NCBI GenBank assembly: GCA_016802295.1
Contig: JAESIW010000203.1
Span: forward strand, 1,506,795 to 1,570,794
DNA: 64,000 bases
Direction of reading: 5' to 3'
Origin: Brachionus rotundiformis
Taxonomy: Eukaryota > Rotifera > Eurotatoria > Ploima > Brachionidae
Below the pieces are notes generated by a model, which did no database searches, had not been told where the DNA came from, and worked only from the letters and a program-made list of their open reading frames with translations. Below are positions 44,531 to 55,800 of this stretch, one piece after another. The position numbers and the translations under genes were made by a program. Positions within the stretch are counted from its first letter, which is position 1. Each line of letters starts with the position of its first letter.

Positions 44531-44729
44531 TTTTTAATGCAAATACCGGATAGAATATAAGAATTTTAGAGGTTCATATCAAGTTTAATAAAGCTAATTG
44601 ATTCGAGAATCGGCAGAAAAAAAACTAAATATTTATTAAATTAATTTATTAATTAAAAATATTATTTATTTATATTATTTATTAAAAAAAAATTCTCAAA
44701 GCAATTTTATAATTGATTTGAAAAACATT

Positions 44730-45850
44730 TTATTTTTGGTTATTTTTGACTTTTTTGGCAACATCCAAACACTTGCGACACGCTTTTTCTTTCACAATTT
44801 CCCAATATTCATTTTTTCTTCCGTTTGACACACGATACTTAATGTAGACCGCATCTAATCATAAAGTTTAAACTAAAGTTTAGCTTTTAAAATTTTTTTT
44901 TACCTCTAATCTTATGAAGTCTTTCCAAATCCAACGGCCTCTTTTTGGAAGTTGAAGCTCCATCAATCACGTAACTCACAGCGATTTCTTCATCAGTATT
45001 AAGCTGTTCCATTAACTTTGAAACGTATTTTTGTATAGTTGAGCCACCAAAATCTAAAAGATTTATGTCATTGTACCACTTAAATTTATTCAATTATTAA
45101 TTTATTAAATTTTATAATTGTCATTACCAATTCGGACGGAAATTGTTCTTCATTTGTTTGTTTAGCTTGTTAATTTGCAATCAACTCTTTTAGCTCATTA
45201 AAATTTTGATTGATTTCATTTTTCAAACAATTGATTTCGAATTTTAGCTTTTTGTAAACAATCTCTGTTGGCATTACGTTTTTTGCTTCATTTGATAGCA
45301 TATCGTATTCATCCAATGTTACTTCATTTTCATTGACTGGAGTCAATGATCTTTTTCTTTTGCTTGTAATCGTTTTTATCTTTTCCATTTCTTGAGTAAA
45401 AACACTTTGAGAGTCCTTTGCTTTTTTGGTTGATTTTGAAATTTTCTCTTTTCGTGATCCCGCTATATGAGGACCCTCATCTTCTGTTGTATAAACTTGA
45501 GTAGTCTGCAGATCAACGTATTTTTTACAATTTTTTTCGCATTTCTTTTTTGTCCCTTATTAAGCAAAAAAATTAATTTATTTAATAAAATAACTTGATT
45601 GACAAAACCTTGATAAACTATCTCTCCAGTAAAATACTTTTTCATTCGAGGATAAAAAACTTTGACGGTATTTGTGTCTTCACCAAAATCGGTACATTTA
45701 TCCATTTGAATCACGCTATAGCTATTATCAATTTGGAAATACAAGACCCAATGGTCTTTTTCTTAAAAGAGAGTTTTTAGATTCAAAAAATAAAGGCATT
45801 ACTATTTTTTTACCTTGAGTTTGTTTAGTGACATTTATTGCGCTAGTCAT
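44730..45850 (-). pseudogene. BEN-like accessory gene of the CACTA-like element
   Basis: Exons on the minus strand: 45814-45850 (MTSAINVTKQTQ), about 45605-45775 (KDHWVLYFQIDNSYSVIQMD ... MKKYFTGEIVYQ), about 45130-45555 (Lys-rich, KKKCEKNCKKYVDLQ; then EVTLDEYDMLSNEAKN and a coiled-coil KLKFEINCLKNEINQNF), about 44910-45075 (WYNDINLLDFGGSTIQKYVS, ASTSKKRPLDLERLHKIRG) and 44730-44855 (DAVYIKYRVSNGRKNEYWEI, CRKC, stop). The last two exons resemble BEN-type DNA-binding domains in their L-D-x-x-(K/R)-L-x-x-I pattern, but this is tentative. An in-frame TAA at 45170-45172 interrupts the third exon. It likely helps transposition or regulation of the element. Confidence 0.5.
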
Positions 45851-46187
45851 TTTAAGAATCAAATACAAACAATAAATTTAAAATTTAAATAAATGATTTT
45901 ATAATGGACAAAGTAATTTTTATTTATGTGGAATATTTTTCAAATGAACTATTAAAAATTATTATGAACTGTAAAGCAATTTTTAAATGTCTAAAATTAT
46001 AGCAATTAGGCGATATTTTAGGCTTGGCGATCAATAAATTTTATTTGTGCCTTTTTAATCTAAATTATTGACAATATCTCCAAAAATCTTGCCTAATTAT
46101 TTTGAAAACGTACAAATGTAGAATTTGTAAAGCATTTTAACTGCTTATTGTTAATTATTTTTAATAATTTTCTAAAAAATTTTTAAG

Positions 46188-47619
46188 GGGTTTGGCTAGG
46201 TAAACAAAAGCCTGCTTATGATTTATTTGTCAGAAAATCGATTGAGGAGTTAATCAAATTAAAAGATAAAACAATTAAAATCAAAAGTAATTTATTTGAA
46301 TTTTATATATTTTATACATTTATATTTCATTGTTTATTTAAATTGTTTTTCAAGGCTTAGATTTTAAAATACGCATGCAATCTATAATAATGGATCTTCC
46401 AGCTAAAGCGGCTGTGCTAAATGTCAAACAATTTAATGGCGAATTCGGTTGCTTATATTGCTATAATCCAGGTGAACATAGCAGTATATATAACAAAAGA
46501 TTATATCTACCAGCCAAAGTAAAAAAAAAGCAATTTTATAAATAAACATTTTATATATTTAGTTCGAAAATCGTGAAGATTGCCAGTTTAGCTATTTTGT
46601 TAACTTGAGTGTGGAAACCGGACAAACATTATTTGGTATAAAAGGCGCAAATCCATTAGGAGATCTTCTGAGTTTTCCAAGTCAAGCACCACTTGATTAT
46701 ATGCATTTGGTTCTTCAAGGTCATGCTTAATAGTTATTAAAACAGTTTTTCTTCTCCGATAAATCAAATGATTTTTATGTTGGTAAGGAAATTTAAATAA
46801 AATAAATCTTTAGTTATAAAAAAACTTATTAAAAGGTAATCAACTATGCAAAGTAAATAGACTTTTGAAGCATCAGAAAGTACCACATAATATTTCAAGA
46901 TCTGTAAAATGTATAGATGAAAAAATTAAACTCAAACTCAAATTGTTCCAATTCTTTACAATATTTTACCGAATTTGTATTTTAATATGCTGGCTTCTTA
47001 TGTTTTTGCAATTCGTTTATTATATGAGCCGATAGTTAATTTTAAGCAAATTGATATAGCTCAAGACATATTAGAAAAATATTTAATCTCTCTCGATGAC
47101 GCTTTTGGAAAATTCGCTTACGACTACACAATACATGCACATCTTCATTTACCAGATCAAGTAAAAAAGCACGGTCCGTTGTATTGTCACTCTCAATTTG
47201 TTTTTGAAGTAGGTGTCAAAACCAAAATGATTTAATTGTTTAATTAAATTTTTTTAAGGGAGCTATTTACAATTTCAAAAAGAAAATGCACGGCACAAAG
47301 GATTAGATTGGAAGATAAAGTTTACCACTCTGTAAATTATAAACGAAAGCAAAACTCGAATAGTTATACTGTTTGTTTTGAAAAAAATGGCAGAGAGTAT
47401 TATGGTTATATTGATTTTTTTTTTAAATACCAAAAGCAGGAATTTTGTTTTGTAAATGTATTTAAAAATCGTGTAAAAGCTAAAGATCTTTTTGAGAATT
47501 ATTCAAATTATTTTTCTAAAATTGTAACTGAAAATTTTGATACATTTTATGCAGTTTATAAACTTGAAAATTTTTTTACATCAAGACAGATAATTTTATG
47601 TAAAAATATTAAAGCTTAA
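46188..47619 (+). pseudogene. Tnp2/DUF4218-type (CACTA) transposase, partial
   Basis: Readable parts: 46188-46286 (VWLGKQKPAYDLFVRKSIEE), about 46355-46520 (MQSIIMDLPAKAAVLNVKQF then GEFGCLYCYNPGEH), about 46563-46730 (ETGQTLFGIKG, APLDYMHLVLQG), about 46835-46930 and 46975-47235 (LYEPIVNFKQIDIAQDILEK, IHAHLHLPDQVKKHGPLYCH, then SQFVFE), and 47308-47619. CLYC, DYMH and the HLPDQV...GPL..HS.F.FE block are the signature of Tnp2/DUF4218 transposases of En/Spm-CACTA elements. The N-terminal zinc-ribbon region, present in the other copy at 36249, is missing; there is a stop at about 46729 and a register change near 46960. Intron-like gaps have GT-AG borders. Confidence 0.6.
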
Positions 47620-47779
47620 TGTATTGAAGTTAATTCCGAAAAATTTAAGTTCTTAACTAAAGTATCATATGAATTTGAACACGATTGAATAATTCTTTTT
47701 TTCAACTTTTAATTTTTTTAACAAATTTTATTTTCAATAAAATAAATAAATAAAATTAACAATCTTTATTTAAAGATTT

Positions 47780-48060
47780 TTTGCTTAGAATCTCAAAATT
47801 GAGAATTTAATTTTCAAAAATATGAGGATATCCTGAGAATCTCACATTAATTTTATAATTATCTCATCCAATATGAGTACCATTTCTTCTGGTAAAATCT
47901 CATGAGATTCATCTAATATTTATTTTTTTAAAATGAATAAAATCATTTGATGAGATTCTTAAAAAATCTCATGAGAATTACAAATAAAATCTTATCAGAA
48001 TCTCATTAGTTTATTTCTCATAATTTCTTGTGAGGATCTCAGATGAGAATCTGACAGGGG
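47780..48060. repeat. Right subterminal repeats and TIR
   Basis: About ten imperfect copies of the ATCTCATGAGAT-type word, ending in the inverted terminal repeat TGACAGGGG. Confidence 0.65.
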
Positions 48061-48189
48061 ATATCAGTTAAAATTGATTTTTTTTATCATACGTCTCATT
48101 ATGATAGCTCTAAGACTTTTTATACAATTCTTAGTTAATTAAAGATATTTTAAATAATTCTACTTATTGGCAATCTTTTCGTCATTGAC

Positions 48190-48420
48190 TTATACCAAAG
48201 TTTGATTTTCGCTTTTAAATTAATCGCCATTCAATCACCAACTTTCTTTTAACAATATCCACATTTGGAGTACCAACAAAACTGTTTGATAATTTCTTCC
48301 ACGTATTAACCATTCCATTCACCAAGAAATTTGATATTGGAAGACATTTTAGTGTGTCTTTTTAAACTGAATCTTCTTGATTGCGGTTCAGGACTTTGAC
48401 ATAAATTAATTTCATTCTTT
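48190..48420 (-). pseudogene. LINE C-terminal fragment
   Basis: Minus-strand translation gives NFLVNGMVNTWKKLSNSFVG followed by TPNVDIVKRKL, the typical last block of CR1/Rex-like reverse transcriptases (RVVNxWNxLP...F...L). Upstream, LKNEINLCQSPEPQSRR fits the same region. One register change is needed; a dead fragment. Confidence 0.6.
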
Positions 48421-49835
48421 AGTTTGACAATCTTAAAGTCATTTCTTATCTTATACCAAATTATACCAAATTATTATCTCTATATCTCTTTAAATACCAA
48501 ATTTTGAAATTTAGGAATCAGTTTTGTTGCTCCTGTCTGAATTTTCGCCAACTCTTATCAACTCAACCTTTTTCATGACATGGACACCAACAATGACATG
48601 GTCTTTATTGCATGGAAGCTTCGATCGCTAAGCACCTTCATTATTACCATTTTCATTATTTCTTTAAATTCTGATTATGGATCTTTTTTTTAATTGTAAA
48701 ATTCAATTACTTTTTAATGTATTCTTCTGCTTTCTGGTAGTGAACATCGGTCATTTTTTTTTACCATATTCAATACTTGATTTTTATATAAAGTTGTATT
48801 AAAATTTCTAAATAATAATTAACAACTACTTCAAAATTCTATTTTGATATAAAAATTTTATGCAAGTTAGTTTATACAAATTAACAAATTAAATTTTTTT
48901 AATTTGTTTACTGTAATTTTGAGGCTTTTTAATTTCAGAAATCAGTGTCGATTTCGGTATTTTTCTGACTTTCTTTTTAAATTTTCCTTCAAAAAATTTC
49001 TATTTTTCCAATTTTACAAAAAACGCTTCTATTTTCAAACATTGCCTGCATAAATGGTACTTTAAATGCCTTTCATAGTAGCAGTAGTTGTTTCAATACT
49101 GGACTGGCAAATAAGGTTATCTTAGAGTCATCAACTTGAATACCATGAATTAATTGCCCCCAATTATGGAACCTTATCTTTTACTTATCGTAATTTAACC
49201 ATTTTTTTGTGATACAACAAACTTTAACTTCATAAATAGCTTCGTATGCTAATCTTAATGTAGTTCTTGGCCCTTTTTTGGCTACTTGACCAATAACTCC
49301 TCTTGTACACTCGATTTTTCCGGTTAGTGTATCAAAATCAATATTAGCTACATATTTTTTTTAATTATTTTTCTCTTTATATTTATTTTAAATAATTCAA
49401 TTGATGAAATTAAAAACCTTGATATGTAAAGCTAATTTCTGTACCAATTAGGACCTCCTAAAAGTATTCCATTAACTATGGTTAAATTGAGCACCAATGT
49501 CACCCGCAGTTTTTGCATCAATTTTACATTTTAAACAATTTGTTTCACTAAGACCATATTAGTCAGTATTATTATCAACTTTAATGTTGAACCTTTAGGA
49601 GATCAAAAATAACCATATTCAAAAATTACTACTTTATCCAAGTGACCTAGTCACAATAAATAAATACCAACATCATATCAGTTTTAATTTTTTTTCAGTC
49701 GCTTAATCAAAAGATTTAAGCAAGTTCCAAACTGTCTCAAGTTGAATCCAAAGCAAAATAAGAATTAAAAATACACAACTTTATTAAAATTTTTTTTTCA
49801 ACAAAAGAAATTTAATAAAAATAAAAAATTAAAAA
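48421..49835. other. Decayed minus-strand coding traces, no intact gene
   Basis: 49130-49350 reads on the minus strand as TLTGKIECTRGVIGQVAKKG then RTTLRLAYEAIYEVKVCC, and about 49510-49590 as NCLKCKIDAKTAGDIGAQFN, both coding-like, broken by stops and spaced by AT-rich DNA. They may be one dead transposon gene; I cannot name it. Confidence 0.35.
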
Positions 49836-52800
49836 TTAAGATTTAGCTGATTTGAGACGAGATTCTTTTAATTTTAAAATAGTTTCTTGGTAAAACTCGT
49901 TTGGATTATCTTGAATCATTTCATCTATTTCGTTTATTTTATATTTTCCAGCAGTCTTAAAAAAATTATATGTATTATAAAAGATATAAAAGATATAAGA
50001 TTTTTCCAAAAAAGTAAATGGTTAATTCAATGGACTGTTAGCCAAGAATAGAAAGGGTCAAAATTTGATGCTAATTTAAATTTTAAAAGACCTAATTTTG
50101 ATTATTTAATTCAAATTTTGGTAATTTAGAGGTTTTACAACGTTCCTAAATTAAAATGAAATTTAATTTATGTACTAGACAAAATAAGACTTACAGTCTT
50201 GGGTCTATTAATCAAGGTGGTTCCATTCAGAGCGTTCAATTTAGGAAATGGAGATGAATTTTTGGTGAAAACATTTTGAATATTGCTCATCGAGCTGGTC
50301 AAATTATATCGACTAATTCTAGAATTGGTTGTGTTTGGTCTTGAATTAGCTACATTGAGTACATTGTCTTCCAATTCATAAACATGTGACTGCAGCTCGT
50401 CCACTTTTTGGAAAGCATCAAGCTTAAGATTGCGCTCTTGCAAAAGATTTCTTTTCAGCTGAGTGATTTCCTTCTGGATTTTGTTGCCATAAAACGATTG
50501 TAATTTGGTCGATTTTTCTGTAACCATGTGCAAATTTCTCAGCTCAACATCTTTGGCTTCCAACTCTTGGAAAAGCTTTTCAACGTTTGATTTTTTGGCT
50601 GAATTCAAATTTCGTTCATTTTTCATTTTTTGCTGTAGCTCGTGTTCCCTGTTTTGTTTTTCCCGCAGTTCTTTTTCCAAATTTTGCCTCAAATCGGCAA
50701 ACTCAATGTCCATTTTGTACAATTGGCGTTTTAATGCCAACTTTTGCTGGTTAAGAATGGTATTTTTTTGTTCCGACAGAAGCTTGTTATCTATCTCTTG
50801 TTGCTTTATTTTGTCCGAATTTTCTGTTATTTCACCTAGCTTTTTGTTAAATGTTATCTGACTGGCATTCTCTTTTAGTTTAAAGAATGTCTTTTGAGCA
50901 ATTAGGATGAGTGCCAGCTCATGGCGTTCAGTTTCAAGATCACGTATCAGCTCTGTCTGCTTTTTCTGTGACTCTGACAAGAAAACTGCACAATTTTTGG
51001 CTTGTTTATCTTTAAGGAGTTGAATTTCCGTCAATGCATGTTGCTCTCTTTCGGCCATAAGCTCTAAAACATCTTGATGGATTTTTTCTCTAAAATAATT
51101 TTAGATAATTTAAATTTGTTTTATCAAACATAAATAAATATATTGTTTTTTTTCTCAAATTAAAGACTAATAGTTAAATTAAAATGCATCTGTTCAATGA
51201 TAATTATTAAAATTTTTATTTAAAAATAAATCATGAATTTAGATTGATTTATCTTTTTTTTTTAAATGATTTAAACTTATTAACAATTAATGATTGATAG
51301 AAAAATTTATCAATTAAACTGATCAATTTAGGTTTATTCTGGTTGAAAATCTTTTTAAGACTGAGATTTTTCTTCATTGGAAAAGATAAATCTCAGACTA
51401 AATCAAGAATAATTTGTCTTTCCAGATATAAAACATTTTATCAAAATTATTTAAAATTTTTTAAATATTCTTAAATATTTAAAATAATGTTTACTTAAAA
51501 ACTTATATATAGATTTTTTTTTAAACTTATTTAAAAAGATTGATCATTAAACAGCTTACTTGAAAAAATCAAGTTGAGATTTAAGGCTGGTATTTACATT
51601 TACCAAATCTGTTACCAAATCTATAAATTCTTTTTTAACTTTATGTCTAAGTTCGATTTCTAGTTTTTCTTTTGAAGATATAACTTCGGACATTTTAGCC
51701 CTTAGAGCCGTGATCTCCATTATTAACTCATAGCATATATCCGCCATTTGGCACTCGACTTCAATGTTCATTTCATTTTTTGAATTTTCTATCTTGTCTT
51801 TCAGCGAGATTATCTCTCTTTCCTTATTGTACAATGTCTGATGTTGCTGTCTTAATAAGTTTTCATAGTACATGGCATATTGTTCATAATTGGACTTTTC
51901 TCTTTCCTGAACCAAAGTTCCTAGCCGAATGAGACAATTTTTCAGATCTTCTTCTTCTATTCTATAAACAAGTTTGGTACCACCATCGATCTTTTGCTCT
52001 TCTGATTTTGCCAAATTGAAAAAACTTTGAGTAAATTCGTTCGCAATGTGAGGCTGGTTTATGGTAAATTCTTCTTTCATCACCGGTTTTTTCCACAAGT
52101 CAGTTGTAAGAGTGTTCTCGTCACGTGCTCTTTCTGACAGCACCAGTTTAAGCTCTTTCTGTAGTCGCTGGGTTGTTTCTTCTATCATAGAAAGCTCCAA
52201 CTTTTCAAAAAGGCGAAGAAGTTGCTTTATTTTGGACTCCAATTCGGAAACATTTTGAGGCAAGAGAATGGGCTGTTTAAAATCAACCAGATTGTCATAA
52301 AAGTCTTTGGAATCGTGTTTGCGCACCAAATACTTCAATACAGGCACTAATACTTCTTTTTTGTAATTCTCAGAGAATCGAGCATACAAATCAGGTGTAT
52401 TTATATTTTCCATGAAAAGCTTCCGCCTTGCCCAATCCAGTTTAAGAAGTTCAAGACGTTTCCATGTGAGCATAAAGAAACGCCATTTTTTGTAGTTGGT
52501 AATAAGATTGGTGTTCCTTTTGATAAGAGTTTGGGTGTCCGAATTGGTCAAAGAGTTGCGTTGAGATCCATTTTCTATGTCTGGTTTTTCATTAGCTGCT
52601 GAATTGCTGCTTGGCAAAATTGCTTCAAACAAGTCTGTTTCGTCCAAATTTTTGAAATTTAACAAATCTTCCATTAACAAAGTCACCCCAAGGATTTCGC
52701 CATTAGCTGTATTCCTTTTTTGTTAAGTTAGAACTAAGAACATGCAAAAAAAGTAAATAAACCTTTCTATTTCTTTTAAGCCAGTTATGCACATGGTAAT

Positions 52801-55800
52801 ATTGGGCTCAATCATGTACCATTGGAAATATTTCATTGGAAAAGGTCCGTATCTTAAATTATTAACCATTTATCTATCTATAATTTTTTTAAAATATTTA
52901 ACATTTAAATGTATTAATTGTTTCAATCAAAAATTTAAATTGAACTTAAATATTCGATAAGTTTTATAAAAATTTAAGAGTTAAATATATTTTAATAATT
53001 TTAATTTAACTGTAATTTAAAATTTTTCATACTTCAATGCACCAAAATATGAATAGTTTTAAAATATTTTTTGGATATTTAGTTGATCCTTTTTAAATTA
53101 AGTTTTTAAAAATGATACAATGAACTTATTCATGAATGTAAAAATCACATCCATGATGAGACCTCACCTAGACTAATCAGTGCAGGTATGGAATCTAAGT
53201 ATGATAGGAGATATGAATGTTTTAGAGAAGATACATAAATGGGCAACAATGAATCATTTTGCAGCTACAGTGAGCGCTAAATATGTCTTTTTTCAATCAG
53301 AGTAGTTCTGCACTGGAGCAAGTTACCGGAAGATGTGGTAACATCTAAGTCAACTGCAGGTTTCATAGCTGTGATAGATAAATTTAATGGAATAGGGCGC
53401 TTCAAGATCACACTGAGTTCACTTAACCAAAAAATAAGCAACAACTAAATCCCAATTTAGAAATGAATAAATTTTTAATAGAGTTACTTGGATATGAAAT
53501 TTCTCCATGGAAATATTTCATTTGATTCCTGGTCTCTACAATCAAATGGCTCTGGAATACTCAAGTAAACATTCTCATCCGTATCAACTGGATAATCATT
53601 CAAAAATTTTAAAGAAAAGTGCATATTTTCATTAACTTGTCTAAAAGCTTCAGTATTGCCATTTGCCAAAAATATGTCCCTGACAGCATGTCGAATGGCA
53701 CATTCATATTGAAGAATCATGCTCGAACGTTTGATTTCGAGCAGTTCAGCTATTTGATTAGGGTCACATGGATTGGCAAGCTGATTCATTTCTAGCTGAA
53801 GTTCATTTAACTCAGTGTCAAGTCCTCCAGAATTTTCCCATGAGCTGAAATCAATTTTTTTCCGCACAGATGCAATGGAAGAATCTGTCGCAGCACTTGT
53901 ATTAGCTGCCACATTCATGCATGCATTGGCATACCAAAAATTTAGAATGTCATTAAAAGCAGACAATATTCGGACAGAATTCTTGAGAGCCTTTACAGAC
54001 TGGTCATTAGAGCAGTTTTTTTTGTACAAAAGTAGCAAATCAGTGTAGTGTGGTATGAACCAAAGATTCAGTACTCTCTCACCATCATCTGACAAAAGCT
54101 TTCTTGGTCGCTTCTTGAAAGTGCGAGGATCGGCCTGTATGTAGTCAATGGTCTCATCGGTGATTTGGGATTTATTCTTTTTGGAATCGTCCAATTCCAA
54201 TTGTCTGGTATTCATTTGGCTGCGCTTTTCATTTGGCTCACCAAACACAAAATGGTTGTCGCGAGTATTTGGAAAATTTTCCAATATTTTAGTAATGCTG
54301 TAGTAGAGTGTTATTAGTTGCGCTCTAAGTGAATATTGTATACAACGCTTGGTAAAATTATTGGCATAGTCAATCATTAAGCTTCTTTTCAACTTTTCCA
54401 TTTCCGATGGATTTGATAAGAGCAAGCCTTTCGATTCTTTTTGGGTCAAATATTCATTAAGCATCATATCCCGGTAAGGGTTCTTTTATAAAATAAAATT
54501 ATTTATTAGAATATTTGGATTAATATATTTTAATATATTTATATTGAATTTTTTATAAATAATTTTTAACATTTAAAAATTAATAGTCAAATAGATATGA
54601 CCTTAAAAATTACAAAATACTGAAGCTAGGATTATTTCTATTTAACAATTACAAAATTAATAAAAAGTGTCAATTATATTTAAAATTAACCAAATTTAAA
54701 CATTTATACTTGAAATAAGAACAAAAAATTATTAATTGAATTAAATCCATTATCTTTTAGTTTAGTTTTGATTTGTCTTTGAGATCTTTATTAAAATTTT
54801 AGGAGTCTTACTACTTCATGATCAGTTGGTCACAAATTTTGTGACCAAGTAAGTTGGTACCGGTTTGGTGACCACTCTGGTCACAAAAGTTTATGACCAG
54901 TCACAAAAATGCTGATCAAATTGAATAGATTTTATTTTGATTTCTTAAATTTTGGTTATAAAATATTAATAAATTTTGACAAATTTACAGACCTCAAATA
55001 ACAAGTTCAAAAATGTTACTCTACTTGGTTCAAAATCGATATCAAATTATTACGAAAAAAAAATCACAAGAGATATCTGAGGCCTCCGAAGATGTACAAA
55101 TCGAAATAAAGAAAGTTTAAAGTGCGAAAAAAATCCAGTTGAATTTTCTGATTGTGGTCAATTTTTTGAGAGCGAAAAAGGTCTGAAAATGAGTTAGTCA
55201 AGATTAATAAAAATAAATGGCATTTGTATTTTCTACTTTTTTTTAAATTCGATCATTAAATTCAAATGTACATTAAGATTTTAATAATTACAAAAAAAAA
55301 TTCTGGTCACACTAGAATGGTCACCAAACCGGTACTGACTAACTGGTCATGAAACAGATAAGACCCAATTTTGCCTACAAATTTACATTTTACTTTTTTC
55401 CTAATTTATTAACAAAAAAACAATTTGCAGAAAAAATGTTTTTTTTTAGAAGAAATATCAATATCTCATTAGGGCCTTTAGAAGCCAAAGCTATTTCTCG
55501 AAAGAAAATTAGAAGATAAGATAAAATCTATTTGTCCTTTAGTAGTTTTCCAACCCTATCTATATTTGAGAATAACTCATGAATAAGCGTGCAACCAAAA
55601 ATCCCACTACAGACAGCAATACCAGATAAAAAAGGGAAACCTCAATTGTAAACCAAGTACTAGCAATGCACTAGAATCAAAACATCGGAGCATAAAAGAT
55701 TGAATGAATAGCAAATTAAGTAAGAAAATACCTCATAGACAATGTTTGAAAGAAATATATTGATAATTTATTAATTTATTCTTTTTTAGAACTCAGTAGT

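Larger units (their letters stand above)
44185..48060. mobile_element. CACTA-like DNA transposon with terminal inverted repeats
   Basis: The left end CCCCTATCA (44185-44193) and right end TGACAGGGG (48052-48060) are inverted copies with one difference, and both are followed inward by many copies of a GAGATCTCAT / CTCATGAGAT motif (44200-44520 and 47780-48050), a subterminal repeat array typical of CACTA and related elements. The 3.9-kb unit holds two divergent genes: a Tnp2/DUF4218-type transposase on plus and a BEN-like accessory gene on minus. A target duplication is not evident. Stops and a missing N-terminal zinc region make this copy non-autonomous. Confidence 0.65.

Noticed and set aside
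45595..45780. Plus-strand frame of 61 codons
   Set aside because: Antisense to exon 2 of the BEN-like accessory gene.
44161..48090. TATCTG/ATATCAG flanks as target-site duplication of the CACTA-like element
   Set aside because: The resemblance of the flanks is loose and could be chance; no clean 2-3-bp or longer duplication next to CCCC/GGGG can be defined.
50505..50861. Plus-strand 118-codon frame rich in Ser/Phe/Cys
   Set aside because: Antisense of a coiled-coil exon; its composition simply mirrors Glu/Lys/Gln-rich codons.
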